41,485 nt of DNA from contig JAHEJD010000021.1 of NCBI GenBank assembly GCA_024639005.1, forward strand, positions 1-41,485, written 5' to 3'. This document shows, in pieces, positions 1 through 8,306 of this stretch. The translations under genes were made by a program, and so were the position numbers. The notes under the pieces were generated by a model, which saw only the letters and a program-made list of their open reading frames with translations, was not told the origin of the DNA and did no database searches. Within the stretch, counting starts at the first letter, position 1. The number at the start of each line of letters is the position of its first letter. The DNA comes from Chromatiaceae bacterium. Lineage in GTDB: Bacteria; Pseudomonadota; Gammaproteobacteria; Chromatiales; Chromatiaceae.

Positions 1-900
1 GAGATGGACACAGTTGTGAAAGCGACATTGGCCGATCAGCGGCAGAAACTCACGGAACCCGCGCTCCAGTTGCTCGCGCGTGAGCGGTCCGAGTCGAAAG
101 CTGCGCACGCCGGGCGAATCGATCAGCTCGCCGCCGCTCTCCAGATCGTACAGCGTGGCCGCCGAGGTCGTATGCCGACCCAGGCCGGTGGCGTCTGAAA
201 GGCCTCCCTCTGGCACTGTCTCGCGAGGGATCAGGGCGTTGACCAGCGAAGACTTGCCCACGCCGGATTGGCCCACCAGTATGCTGGTCTGTCCGCGGAG
301 CCGTCGCCGCAGTGGGTCGAGGCCGTGCTCGGTCTTGGCGCTGATCTGGATGACCGGATAGCCCAGCGGTTCATAGTGCGCAAATCGCGCGCGGAACCCA
401 GCACGCCCGGCCTGGTCCTGCAGATCGGACTTGTTCAGGCAGATCAGCGCGTTGACCCCGATGCGTTCGGCGGCCACCAGATATTGATCGACCAGATACC
501 CGGTCGGTGCGGGCTGCGGCGCGAGTACTACGACCAGCTGCGTGATGTTGGCGGCAATGGCCTTTTCTGCGCCGGAGGGGCCGGGCCGGGTCAATGCCGA
601 GGTGCGTGGCTGCACCGCCACGACCACGCCTGCGTTGTCACCGGTCGGCTGCCAGACGACACAGTCACCGCAGACTACCTCGCCGAGGTTGGCGCGCAGC
701 ATCCCTCGGACGGCGCCGCCCTGCTGCGGCCGGATCAACAGATTGCGCCCATGGCGCACTACGATGCGGCCGGCCTGCTGGCTCGCCTCGGCGGGGACGC
801 CGAGGATCTGTTCGGCCTCCGCCTCCGCGCGTTGACGGCGTTTCTCCTGAATCCCTGCGATGCGCGCCTTTTGCTGTTCGCTGAGCCTGCGGCGCGCCAT
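1..900 (-). CDS. rsgA: Ribosome small-subunit-dependent GTPase RsgA (partial, C-terminus beyond left edge)
   Basis: Circularly permuted GTPase that acts late in 30S subunit maturation. Reading the minus strand from ATG at 898-900 gives an open frame of 300 codons to the window edge. The N-terminus is basic (MARRRLSEQQKARI), followed by an OB-fold-like segment. The G motifs come in permuted order: NKSD near residue 173, the P-loop GQSGVGKSS near residue 215, and DSPGVR near residue 260. The start of the C-terminal zinc-binding region (CRFHNCVH) is at the edge. Family members are about 300-350 residues, so perhaps 30-50 are missing to the left. It lies 6 bp after the small cytochrome gene on the same strand, so the two are probably co-transcribed with the M48 protease gene. 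Product identification is firm. Confidence 0.95.
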   Translation of the reverse strand, partial: MARRRLSEQQKARIAGIQEKRRQRAEAEAEQILGVPAEASQQAGRIVVRHGRNLLIRPQQGGAVRGMLRANLGEVVCGDCVVWQPTGDNAGVVVAVQPRTSALTRPGPSGAEKAIAANITQLVVVLAPQPAPTGYLVDQYLVAAERIGVNALICLNKSDLQDQAGRAGFRARFAHYEPLGYPVIQISAKTEHGLDPLRRRLRGQTSILVGQSGVGKSSLVNALIPRETVPEGGLSDATGLGRHTTSAATLYDLESGGELIDSPGVRSFRLGPLTREQLERGFREFLPLIGQCRFHNCVHL

Positions 901-906
901 ACGCAA

Positions 907-1188
907 TCAATTGTCGAACTTGTAGTAGTTGGTGTTCAAGTGGTCGACCAGCAGCTCCAGGTCTTCCGGGAAGAGCTTGGTCCCGAGATTGGCGTCGCAC
1001 CTGGCAACCTGGGCCTGGAGCGCCGGGAACGAGTTGACCCGGCGATTTTCGCGGGTGTAGACGTCCGTGCCGTGACAGCGCGAGCAGTTTTGCTCGAGAT
1101 AGGGGCCCGCCTCGAACTCGGCGGCCAACGCGGCCGCTGTCAGTCCAAGCAGGCACGTCGTTAGGGCTATGCGGGCGAATGCAGGCAT
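907..1188 (-). CDS. Small periplasmic monohaem c-type cytochrome
   Basis: This 93-residue protein has a Sec signal peptide (hydrophobic residues 7-21, likely cleavage after ALA-A near residue 23). A single haem-binding motif CSRCH lies about 12 residues into the mature part, so it should be a periplasmic cytochrome c of about 70 residues. The only Met is the initiator, so the usual class I Met sixth ligand is absent; another ligand or an open site is implied. A third Cys lies outside the haem motif (ARCDAN). It sits between the M48 protease gene (20 bp gap) and rsgA (6 bp gap), all on the minus strand. The redox partner is unknown. Cytochrome identity rests on the motif plus signal peptide; the specific role is not recognised. 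Confidence 0.85.
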   Translation of the reverse strand: MPAFARIALTTCLLGLTAAALAAEFEAGPYLEQNCSRCHGTDVYTRENRRVNSFPALQAQVARCDANLGTKLFPEDLELLVDHLNTNYYKFDN

Positions 1189-1208
1189 TCTGCTTACTCC
1201 AGGTCAGG

Positions 1209-2456
1209 TTATGTCGGGATTTTAGATGACAGGTGGGCCACACGCACCGGCGCCGGTGGGTGGCTATGGTAGAAGGCAGAGTAAAGCGGGTCCGGCGTCA
1301 GCGTGCTCGCATTGTCCCGGTACATCTTGACCAGCCCATTGATCAGGTGGGTGGGATCGGTCTGCGCCGCTGCAAAGTCATCGGCCTCGAACTCGTGTCG
1401 GCGTGACAGGCGAGCCAACAGTGGGCTGACGAAGAGCGTGAACACCGGTAACACCAACATGAACAACACCAGGGCCAGCGCCGGCGACGCATTATCGACC
1501 CCCAACCCGCTATAGAACCAGGGCTCCTGCGCCAACCAGCCGAGCAGCCACAATCCGGCAAGTGACAGTGCAGACGACAGCAGCATGCCCTTGGCGATGT
1601 GGTGGCGCTTGAAGTGCCCGAGTTCGTGGGCCAGGACCGCTTCGACCTCGTCGGCCTCCAGACCGTCGAGCAGGGTGTCGAAGAAGACGATACGCTTGTT
1701 CGCACCGAAGCCTGTGAAGTAGGCATTACCGTGGGCCGACCGGCGCGAGCCGTCCATGACGAACATGCCGTTGCTCCTGAAGCCACAACGCTCCAGCAAC
1801 TGTTCCAGTCGTATACGCAGCGGTCGATCGTTCAGCGGCTCGAAGCGGTTGAACAGCGGCGCGATCCAGACCGGATAGGCCCAGGTCACGAACAGCGAGA
1901 AGCCCATCCACACCAGCCAGGCCCAAAACCACCAGAGATCCCCCGCGCTGGTCATGAGCCACAGGATCACGGCCAGCAGTGGGCCGCCCAATAACAGGGT
2001 GAGCAGGACGGCCAGCAATCGATCCTTGATGAATCCGGTTGGTGTATTGCGATTGAAACCGAAACGGGCCTCTATACCGAAGGTGCGCCAGACCGATAGC
2101 GGGAGATCGATCAGGCCGCCGATCAGGACGGTGGCAAGGACCAGCACGACACCGCCCCACAAGGGCCCAAGTCCCATCACTGCGACGCGTGCATCCAGCC
2201 CGTTGAGCCCGCCGCCAAGGGTCCAGGCAACCACCACCAGTGCGCTCAGCGCGAGATCCCAGCGCTCCACCCCGAGCCGGGCCAGGCTATAGCTGGCGGC
2301 CTTTTGATGCTCGGCGGGTGAAATGCGATCGGCAAAGGCCGCAGGGACGCGCTGTGCGTGTGCGACTATGTGCGACGCCTGGCGTGCCGCAAGCCACAGC
2401 TGCAGGACCAGTCCCAGCGCAAGCACCGAAAGAAAAACGACGGTAAAACCTTCCAT
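1209..2456 (-). CDS. M48 family metallopeptidase, Ste24/CAAX protease-1 type
   Basis: Integral membrane zinc protease of 415 residues, a usual length for bacterial Ste24-like M48 proteins. Several hydrophobic segments are visible (about residues 3-22, 67-82, 95-117, 147-168, 175-195, 292-308 and 325-350). The zinc motif HELGH is at residues 277-281. A downstream EFEAD segment (about 354-358) supplies the third zinc ligand Glu and the partner Asp. In eukaryotes the family trims prenylated CAAX proteins; the bacterial substrates are generally unknown, with membrane-protein quality control the usual suggestion (inference). It is the first gene of the minus-strand run M48 - cytochrome - rsgA and is divergent from orn. 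Confidence 0.92.
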   Translation of the reverse strand: MEGFTVVFLSVLALGLVLQLWLAARQASHIVAHAQRVPAAFADRISPAEHQKAASYSLARLGVERWDLALSALVVVAWTLGGGLNGLDARVAVMGLGPLWGGVVLVLATVLIGGLIDLPLSVWRTFGIEARFGFNRNTPTGFIKDRLLAVLLTLLLGGPLLAVILWLMTSAGDLWWFWAWLVWMGFSLFVTWAYPVWIAPLFNRFEPLNDRPLRIRLEQLLERCGFRSNGMFVMDGSRRSAHGNAYFTGFGANKRIVFFDTLLDGLEADEVEAVLAHELGHFKRHHIAKGMLLSSALSLAGLWLLGWLAQEPWFYSGLGVDNASPALALVLFMLVLPVFTLFVSPLLARLSRRHEFEADDFAAAQTDPTHLINGLVKMYRDNASTLTPDPLYSAFYHSHPPAPVRVAHLSSKIPT

Positions 2457-2605
2457 GAAAGGCAGTTTACGTCAGCGCCATCGGGGGAGGGTGTTTTCGG
2501 CAGTCATCACGCGGTTTTGGTCCGGGCGGCGCGCGGTCGCCCAGCGTCCTCGCTTAGCCGCTAGAATCACGGTCTGGGCTAAGAACGATGAGAGGTGGAC
2601 GACGG

Positions 2606-3181
2606 ATGGCGGTTTCGGATGACAATCTGATCTGGATTGACCTGGAAATGACCGGTCTGGACCCGCAAAGCGACCACATCATCGAGATCGCCACGGTGGT
2701 CACGGATTCCGAGCTGAACGAGCTGGCCGAGGGTCCGGTGCTGGCGATTCACCAGCCGGATGCGGTACTCGCCGGCATGGACGACTGGAACACCAAACAA
2801 CACGGCGGCTCGGGCCTGACCGAGCGGGTGCGCGCGAGCACCATCGATACCGCGGCCGCTGAGCGTGCCACCCTGACCTTCCTGGAAGCCTGGGTAGGCA
2901 AAGGGGCATCGCCGATGTGTGGCAACTCGATCTGTCAGGATCGGCGTTTCATGGCGCGTCTGATGCCGACGCTAGAGGAGTTCTTTCACTACCGAAATCT
3001 GGACGTCTCCACGATCAAAGAACTCAGCCGGCGATGGGCGCCCAGCGTCTATGCAGGATTCTCCAAGGATTCGTCGCATCTTGCGCTGGATGACATCCGT
3101 GACTCGATCGCCGAGCTGCGTCACTATCGCGAGCATTTCCTCAAGCCCGAGCCGAGCGAGAAACCGCCAGGACCGCGATAG
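2606..3181 (+). CDS. orn: Oligoribonuclease
   Basis: DEDDh 3'-5' exoribonuclease that degrades two-nucleotide RNAs, including pGpG from c-di-GMP turnover. The ExoI motif DLEMTGLD is near the N-terminus, [11 protein letters not shown] carries ExoII, and [10 protein letters not shown] carries the ExoIII His/Asp. The length of 191 residues matches the family. An in-frame ATG exists at 2588, but the ATG at 2606 is chosen because AGAGGTG (2591-2597) sits 8 bp upstream and the resulting start ([17 protein letters not shown]) aligns with known Orn N-termini. It is divergent from the M48/cytochrome/rsgA genes; rsgA-orn proximity is common in gammaproteobacteria. Confidence 0.97.
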   Translation: MAVSDDNLIWIDLEMTGLDPQSDHIIEIATVVTDSELNELAEGPVLAIHQPDAVLAGMDDWNTKQHGGSGLTERVRASTIDTAAAERATLTFLEAWVGKGASPMCGNSICQDRRFMARLMPTLEEFFHYRNLDVSTIKELSRRWAPSVYAGFSKDSSHLALDDIRDSIAELRHYREHFLKPEPSEKPPGPR

Positions 3182-3202
3182 GCCCGCGGCGAAAACAGGG
3201 TG

Positions 3203-3946
3203 CTATTTCTTGCGAACGCTGCCTGAGCCGTTGATCGCCGTGCGCACGCTGGCGGGCGATCCTTGATAGGACAAGTCGCCGCTGCCGTTGATAGTTGCAG
3301 TGAGGGCATCCCTGGCGTGCACTTCCACGTTACCCGAACCATTGATACTGACGGTCGCCGTTGCCGTCTCGAGCGCCGCTGCCCGCAGGTCTCCTGACCC
3401 GTTGATGGCCGCCTGAAGCTGCATGACTTGTCCGCGCGCCGAAATGTCGCCTGAGCCGTTGATCGCCAACGCGACGGTGTCGCGCGTGACTCCTTCGATG
3501 CGGATGGTGCCCGATCCGCTGTTCTCGGCGCTCGTCAGCACAGGGACCTCGATGGCTATTGTTATCGCCTGGCGGGTTGAGTAGCTTTCCTGCGCGCTAA
3601 TCTGCACGAAATTGCCCGATCGCTGTGTGAGAATCAACGGCAGCAGGTTGTCATCAGCGGTGATTTCGCACTTGGGCGTCTGTCCTGCGGTGACGGTGAC
3701 GTTGGCATTGATGTGCAGTCGCAGTTCATCGAAGTCACCCAGATCGCGCTGCTCGCTTGCGCGATTTCCGGATCCCTCGACGATCTCTCCGGACACCACC
3801 CTGCCGTCGACGATCACCGTACTGTTTTGCACGATGACGCTGCCGTGGGTGCTGCGTATGGTCTTCCCGTTGATGGTGACAACCGATTCCGCCGGCACCG
3901 CACCAGCAGCGAGACTCAACGCGAATGCGACGCTTGGAAATTTCAC
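3203..3946 (-). CDS. Secreted DUF2807 (GIN-domain) protein, putative beta-helix adhesin/autotransporter head
   Basis: Exported protein of about 247 residues with a signal peptide ending near AGAVPA-ES. The second half has five INGSG turns (INGSGDIS, INGSGDLR, INGSGNVE, INGSGDLS, INGSGSVR) spaced about 18-26 residues apart, plus a related NSGSGTIR turn just before them. This is the pattern of the DUF2807 right-handed beta-helix often labelled 'head GIN domain'. The frame is open back to GTG at 3955, but GTG at 3946 is preferred because the Shine-Dalgarno GAGAGAGG then lies 8 bp upstream and the signal peptide starts cleanly (MKFPSVAFAL). It converges with orn (21 bp between stops). The function is not known; surface or periplasmic binding is inferred from the fold. 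Confidence 0.82.
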   Translation of the reverse strand: MKFPSVAFALSLAAGAVPAESVVTINGKTIRSTHGSVIVQNSTVIVDGRVVSGEIVEGSGNRASEQRDLGDFDELRLHINANVTVTAGQTPKCEITADDNLLPLILTQRSGNFVQISAQESYSTRQAITIAIEVPVLTSAENSGSGTIRIEGVTRDTVALAINGSGDISARGQVMQLQAAINGSGDLRAAALETATATVSINGSGNVEVHARDALTATINGSGDLSYQGSPASVRTAINGSGSVRKK

Positions 3947-4070
3947 GGGCGCCACCTCTCTCGACGCGAAAACGGAATCGGGCGAAGCCAGTCAGGCGCA
4001 GTTGCTTTGCCCGTCGTTCAGAGTATGTATCCAAAGTGCACAAAGGGGAAACCGTCGCGCATGCGGCAGT

Positions 4071-5066
4071 TCAGGCGGTCGACGCAGCGCGAGGACGAAG
4101 CAGTAGATACTCGAGTGCCTTTCGCTGCAGGCTGGGTGGGAGACTGTAGGCAGGAATTGCGCTGGGGTCATAGTCGACACCATCGGCAATGGCGTTCGCG
4201 GCGAGTATGCCGCTGCGCACGGCGGGACCGATACCCTCAGCCATATCACGGGTCGCCAGCCCGGCGGCGTCGCCGATCAGGAAGGCGTTTCCGATCCGGT
4301 TGATATCGATGCGATCGCGAAGGTAGTAAGAGTAGCCCTGCGGCGAGAGTTCGAGTGCGTCCGCGATCAGTTCGCGCGTACGCAACATTGCGACGAAGCG
4401 ATCCCAGTGGGTGCCGACATGCTGGCCCTTGCGCTTGAGTCGTTCGGCGATCGCGCCCACCCCGAGGTTCAGGTAGCCGGCCTTCTTTGGCACGTACCAG
4501 CTGTAGCCTGGCAGACCCTTGTCGAAGAACCACAGGTGGCAGCCACCATCCGTCCACTTATACGCGAACTCGTGCTCCAGGGCGACGACCTGTAAGAGTC
4601 TGGCGCGCGGATTGGCTGCACGGAACAGCGCGCGATAGACGGCGCAGCTGCTACCCCCGGCACCGATCAGGTAGTCGCATGTGTAGCTGTCGTCGATGAC
4701 GAATCGGCCGCCGTGCTGAGCGATGTGTTTGACGTTGTGTTGAATAACGGGCGCGCCGGACCGCTGCAACAGCCAGTCGTCAAACTCATAGCGGCGAATG
4801 GAATGCTGCGGCGAACGCATCTTGAAGTTGAGCCCGTAGAGATGCACCTGTGTGACATCGAAAGTGAGGAAGCGGTGCGGATAGGCGGTTACGTCCATTT
4901 CCAGGTCGGCGACCACTTCCGGAGTGATCCAGCCGGCGCAGAGTTTCAGTCGCGGGAAACTGGCCTTGTCCAGGATCAGGCACTGTATCCCGCGCCGCCG
5001 CAGCTGCCAGGCGCAGCTGGAGCCCGCCGGACCTCCGCCAACGATGATGACGTCAAATTCGGTCAA
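4071..5066 (-). CDS. FAD-dependent oxidoreductase, geranylgeranyl reductase family
   Basis: A 331-residue flavoprotein. It has the N-terminal Rossmann dinucleotide motif VIIVGGGPAGSSCAW, a CAGWITPE segment typical of geranylgeranyl-reductase-like proteins, and the second FAD motif NAFLIGDAAGLATRDMAEGI. Family members reduce isoprenoid double bonds in (bacterio)chlorophyll side chains, archaeal lipids and quinones. No photosynthesis genes are in the window, so the substrate is open. It is divergent from the cyclopropane-fatty-acid-synthase-like gene, with starts 185 bp apart, which suggests a lipid substrate (inference). The fold and cofactor are firm; the reaction is not. Confidence 0.85.
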   Translation of the reverse strand: MTEFDVIIVGGGPAGSSCAWQLRRRGIQCLILDKASFPRLKLCAGWITPEVVADLEMDVTAYPHRFLTFDVTQVHLYGLNFKMRSPQHSIRRYEFDDWLLQRSGAPVIQHNVKHIAQHGGRFVIDDSYTCDYLIGAGGSSCAVYRALFRAANPRARLLQVVALEHEFAYKWTDGGCHLWFFDKGLPGYSWYVPKKAGYLNLGVGAIAERLKRKGQHVGTHWDRFVAMLRTRELIADALELSPQGYSYYLRDRIDINRIGNAFLIGDAAGLATRDMAEGIGPAVRSGILAANAIADGVDYDPSAIPAYSLPPSLQRKALEYLLLRPRAASTA

Positions 5067-5251
5067 TGCGGGTCTCCCGATGGCCAGATCAGCGCGGTTC
5101 GATCACCCAATCTTGGCACTCAGCCGGGCACCTTGCTAACTTATCCGCTGTGGGGGACTGGATTATGCTTCTGCAGGCTTGTCTTTGATCCGCAAAGCTC
5201 GGTCAGGCGTTGTCTGTTGCAGTACCCTTTCGGTTTCGGAGGCGCACACCG

Positions 5252-6544
5252 ATGAGTGTCTATAACCGGGATTCCGCGAATGCCACGCCGGGGGCTCGAG
5301 GCATGATTGGGGACAGGGCTCCCTCGCAGACGAGCCTCATTGGGCGCTCTCTGGCGATAGAGCGCCACCTTCTTCAGTGGGTACTCGCGCAACTCGGACG
5401 GGCGCCGCTGTGCTTTGTGCTGTGGGACGGTACCAGGGTGAGCCCAAGTGGCGTCGCGCCAGAATGCGATCTCCATATCAGCGACCGCGGCGCGCTTTGG
5501 CGATTGATGAGTCATCCGGAATACCAGTTCCCGGAGATGTACGTGCATGGTCGGGTGGGGTTAGGCGACGATCTGGAGCATGTGCTGCACATCGTGCAGC
5601 ACGCCCGCCGAAAACTAGACCCCAGCCGCCTCACTCGGCGTCTGCTGTCTGCGCTGTTTCGTCGACGCTCAGGATCGCCGGCCAGGGCCAGAGAGAACAT
5701 ACACAGCCATTACGACCTGGGCAACGACTTCTACAAGCTGTGGCTGGACGAGCAGATGGTCTACACCTGTGCCTACTTCGAGACGCAGGCGACGTCGCTG
5801 GAGGAGGCACAGAAAGCGAAAATGGATCGCGTATGCCGCAAACTGCGGCTAAGGTCCGGGGAACGGGTGGTCGAGGCCGGCTGTGGCTGGGGCGCCCTGG
5901 CATTGCACATGGCCCGCAACTTTGGCGTAAAGGTGCGCGCCTTCAACATCTCCCGGTCCCAGCTGGAGTTTGCCCGAGAGCGCGCCGCGCGCGAAGGGCT
6001 GGACGACGCCGTTGAATTCGTCGAAGGGGATTACCGCGAGATCGGCGGCAACTACGATGCCTTCGTTTCCGTCGGCATGCTCGAGCACGTGGGGCCGCAA
6101 CACTACCGAGAACTGGGGCGGATAATGGATCGCACCCTACCGGCCAACGGGCGGGGTCTAATTCATACCATCGGTACCGATCGACCTGGACCACTGAATA
6201 CCTGGATCGAGCGACGTATCTTTCCGGGCGCCTATCCGCCATCTCTCGGAGAGATGATGCCGTTGTTCGGTCCCAATCACTTCTCGATCCTGGACGTAGA
6301 GAATCTGCGCCTGCACTATGCGCTGACTCTGCGGCATTGGCTGCAGCGCTTTTATGCGTCGCAGGACAAGGTGCTGGAGATGTTCGATCAGGAGTTCGTG
6401 CGCGCCTGGCGGTTCTATCTCGTGTCATCGGAAACGGCCTTTGCGACCGGGCACCTGCAGCTGTTCCAGGTGCTGTTCGCGCGCAAGGGCTGTAACGAGA
6501 TACCCTGGACGCGCGCCTATCTCGACGATTCGGACTGTCCTTAG
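5252..6544 (+). CDS. cfa: Cyclopropane-fatty-acyl-phospholipid synthase family methyltransferase
   Basis: SAM-dependent methyltransferase of 430 residues that modifies unsaturated acyl chains of membrane phospholipids. The region HSHYDLGNDFYKLWLDEQ and the conserved YTCAYF are followed by the SAM-binding motif VVEAGCGWGALALHMA. SVGMLEHVG carries the active-site Glu, and HTIG and GAYPPSLGEM follow as in CFA synthases. An upstream in-frame TTG at 5210 exists, but ATG at 5252 is preceded by GGAGG (5238-5242) at 9 bp. The product could be a true cyclopropane synthase or a relative making methyl-branched or other modified acyl chains. The divergent FAD reductase makes the second possibility worth considering. 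Confidence 0.9.
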   Translation: MSVYNRDSANATPGARGMIGDRAPSQTSLIGRSLAIERHLLQWVLAQLGRAPLCFVLWDGTRVSPSGVAPECDLHISDRGALWRLMSHPEYQFPEMYVHGRVGLGDDLEHVLHIVQHARRKLDPSRLTRRLLSALFRRRSGSPARARENIHSHYDLGNDFYKLWLDEQMVYTCAYFETQATSLEEAQKAKMDRVCRKLRLRSGERVVEAGCGWGALALHMARNFGVKVRAFNISRSQLEFARERAAREGLDDAVEFVEGDYREIGGNYDAFVSVGMLEHVGPQHYRELGRIMDRTLPANGRGLIHTIGTDRPGPLNTWIERRIFPGAYPPSLGEMMPLFGPNHFSILDVENLRLHYALTLRHWLQRFYASQDKVLEMFDQEFVRAWRFYLVSSETAFATGHLQLFQVLFARKGCNEIPWTRAYLDDSDCP

Positions 6545-6723
6545 ACCGCTGAATCTCGGCAGAGACGCTGCCGGATGGGCGCTGCCTGCCGCAACGCTGA
6601 CAAACTGCCGTCGATTACCGCCGTGCAGGCCTGCGTCGCCGATTTACGTCTTTCGACACCGCAAAAGCGATTGGCCTAATATTTCGCAACGAGATATTGG
6701 TTCGATTGAATGGGGGAACATGG

Positions 6724-7139
6724 ATGCAGAAGTTCTTGGAATCAGCGGAGCGTGTTGGGGACCGTATGGGGGAGGCGTTTCACGTCTTTGGTCTGTTTAT
6801 CATCGGTTTCGCGATCGTGTGGGCAACCCTTATAGAGTTGCTGGTGATATTTGAGCATGGCGGGCCGGGCATCAAGGACATTCTGCTGCTTTTGATCTAC
6901 CTCGAACTCGCTGCCATGGTCGGCATCTATTTCAAGACCAAAAAACTGCCGGTGCGTTTCTTAGTCTAATCCGTATCGCGATCACGGCCTTGACCCGCGT
7001 ACTCGCTGTCGACATCAAGGAGATGCCCGACGTGCATATGGTCTCGCTCACGGGATCGATACTTGCACCCTGTCTGGCGGTGCTGGTGTTGCGCTTCGAA
7101 TCCTCGTCGTTCCCCAACAAGGACGGGGAGGATAGTTGA
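6724..7139 (+). pseudogene. PsiE-like membrane protein gene, interrupted by a frameshift
   Basis: ATG at 6724 follows GGGGGA (6712-6717). The frame encodes a PsiE-family membrane protein: a hydrophobic segment HVFGLFIIGFAIVWATLIEL, then DILLLLIYLELAAMVGIYF and the family-typical KKLPVRFLV, and stops at TAA 6967-6969. The family sequence resumes in another frame from 6969 (IRIAITALTRVLAVDIKEM, then MVSLTGSILAPCLAVLVLRF) and ends at TGA 7137-7139. Together the parts make a full-length PsiE protein. A likely ancestral reading is RFL-IRIAITALTR, which the present DNA would give if 5 bp near 6964-6968 were removed. E. coli PsiE is phosphate-starvation-inducible with poorly known function. This may be a real pseudogene or a sequencing error. 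Confidence 0.75.
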
Positions 7140-7200
7140 CTGGTCATTGAATCCCTTGCGAGCATCTGTTGCTGACAATGGTCTTGTCGATGTCTCGGTG

Positions 7201-7665
7201 TCAGCTCGCGAGATATGCCCGCAATGCCGCATGCAATACTCGCTCGGCCTGTCTCGCGATACCCGGTGATCTGCTTTCCCTGTTGCCGGCCACGTTCAAT
7301 ACAGCGGGACGTGCCGCATGAAGCCATTGTGTCGCGGCCTCTGCAGCTGCTGGCTCGAAGGGATCGAGCACCAAGCAGGGCTTCTTGATTTCCTCGGCAT
7401 GATCGATCGTCAATTGGGTACCGTCGGAACCAGGGTCGGTGGCGAAAATCAGCGTTGCGTCGCTATGCTCGATGTTTTCCCGAGTGCGTGACGCATAGTC
7501 ATGGCTGTCGGACTCCTTGAATCCGAGTGCTTTGAGACTCGGATTGGGCCCCCGTTCAGTGCGCCAGCCTCGCGGCACATGGCCACCGATGGGGATCCCC
7601 AAGCTCTTGCCGACAGCGATAATGCTGCTGTCGGCGCCGGTTTGTCCGCCGCTGATGAGCTTCAT
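7201..7665 (-). CDS. Putative molybdenum-carrier / YpsA-SLOG-like protein
   Basis: Cytosolic protein of 154 residues starting MKLISGGQTGADSS. The SGGQTGAD motif, followed by GGHVPRGWRTE, DATLIFATDPGSDGT and NVAGNRESRSPGI, is the signature of the 'putative molybdenum carrier' family. This is a Rossmann-like nucleotide-binding fold related to LOG/SLOG proteins. Homology to a molybdenum-cofactor carrier is the basis of the name; biochemical function in bacteria is mostly untested, and nucleotide-derivative binding is equally possible. The frame extends to GTG 7671, but ATG 7665 gives the usual N-terminus. It converges with the psiE-like remnant and is divergent from the DUF2177 gene. Confidence 0.8.
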   Translation of the reverse strand: MKLISGGQTGADSSIIAVGKSLGIPIGGHVPRGWRTERGPNPSLKALGFKESDSHDYASRTRENIEHSDATLIFATDPGSDGTQLTIDHAEEIKKPCLVLDPFEPAAAEAATQWLHAARPAVLNVAGNRESRSPGIARQAERVLHAALRAYLAS

Positions 7666-7762
7666 GCGCACGTCACTAGGTTAGTATGCTGACGTCTGCT
7701 GCAACTAGGCGATGCCGGCTGCCGTTGATCAAGCCCTGCAAATCCCGTTACTAATATCGATC

Positions 7763-8173
7763 ATGATCGCATTTCTCAAAGTCTATGCTATCGCCATCCT
7801 GGTGTTCTTTGTGCTGGATATGCTCTGGCTAGGCGTGGTCGCCAGGGGCTTTTACAGGAAACAGATTGGGCACCTGTTGCGCGTGGACGTGAACTGGATA
7901 GCCGCGGGAGCCTTTTATCTTGTGTTCTTGGCAGGGGTTGTCACCTTCGTGATCCAGCCGGCAATCGACCGGCAGTCCCTCCAGTACGCTGTGTCCTACG
8001 GAGCCCTATTCGGCCTTGTGACCTACGCGGCCTATGACTTGACCAATCTGGCCGTTGCGAAAGATTGGCCGGTCGCTGTGACCTTGGTCGATCTCGCGTG
8101 GGGCATGGTGCTGACTGCGACCGTGTCGGGCGCAACCTATCTGATCGCGGAACGATTTCTTGAGCCTGGATAG
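7763..8173 (+). CDS. DUF2177 family small membrane protein
   Basis: Inner-membrane protein of 136 residues with four predicted helices: FLKVYAIAILVFFVLDMLWL, NWIAAGAFYLVFLAGVVTFV, a segment around SYGALFGLVTYAAYDLTNLA, and TLVDLAWGMVLTATVSGATY. The pattern FLKVY...D.LWLG...FY...G and YAAYDLTNLA...W matches DUF2177. An in-frame ATG lies upstream at 7712, but the residues it adds are not family-like, so ATG 7763 is preferred; neither start has a strong Shine-Dalgarno. Function is unknown. A weak hairpin with a T run follows the stop at once. Confidence 0.8.
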   Translation: MIAFLKVYAIAILVFFVLDMLWLGVVARGFYRKQIGHLLRVDVNWIAAGAFYLVFLAGVVTFVIQPAIDRQSLQYAVSYGALFGLVTYAAYDLTNLAVAKDWPVAVTLVDLAWGMVLTATVSGATYLIAERFLEPG

Positions 8174-8193
8174 TGCCACGCACTGGCATTTTT
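8174..8193 (+). terminator. Probable weak rho-independent terminator after the DUF2177 gene
   Basis: TGCCA (8174-8178), a five-base loop and TGGCA (8184-8188) form a 5-bp stem followed directly by TTTTT (8189-8193), right at the DUF2177 stop codon. The short stem makes it a modest terminator. Confidence 0.5.
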
Positions 8194-8306
8194 GGTTATC
8201 AGAGGCGTTGATGAGCGACTGGCAGCTGTTTCACAAGGGTTGAACCTGTGACACTGCAAGTTACCATCGAAAGCGCTATGCATAGGGATGCGAGGGAGGT
8301 CGAGGC

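Noticed and set aside
268-1164. 298-codon plus-strand open frame
   Set aside because: It lies antisense to rsgA and the small cytochrome, which have clear family motifs; long antisense frames are common in GC-rich DNA.
5210-5251. TTG start for the cyclopropane-synthase-like gene
   Set aside because: ATG 5252 has GGAGG at 9 bp; the upstream extension is not family-like.
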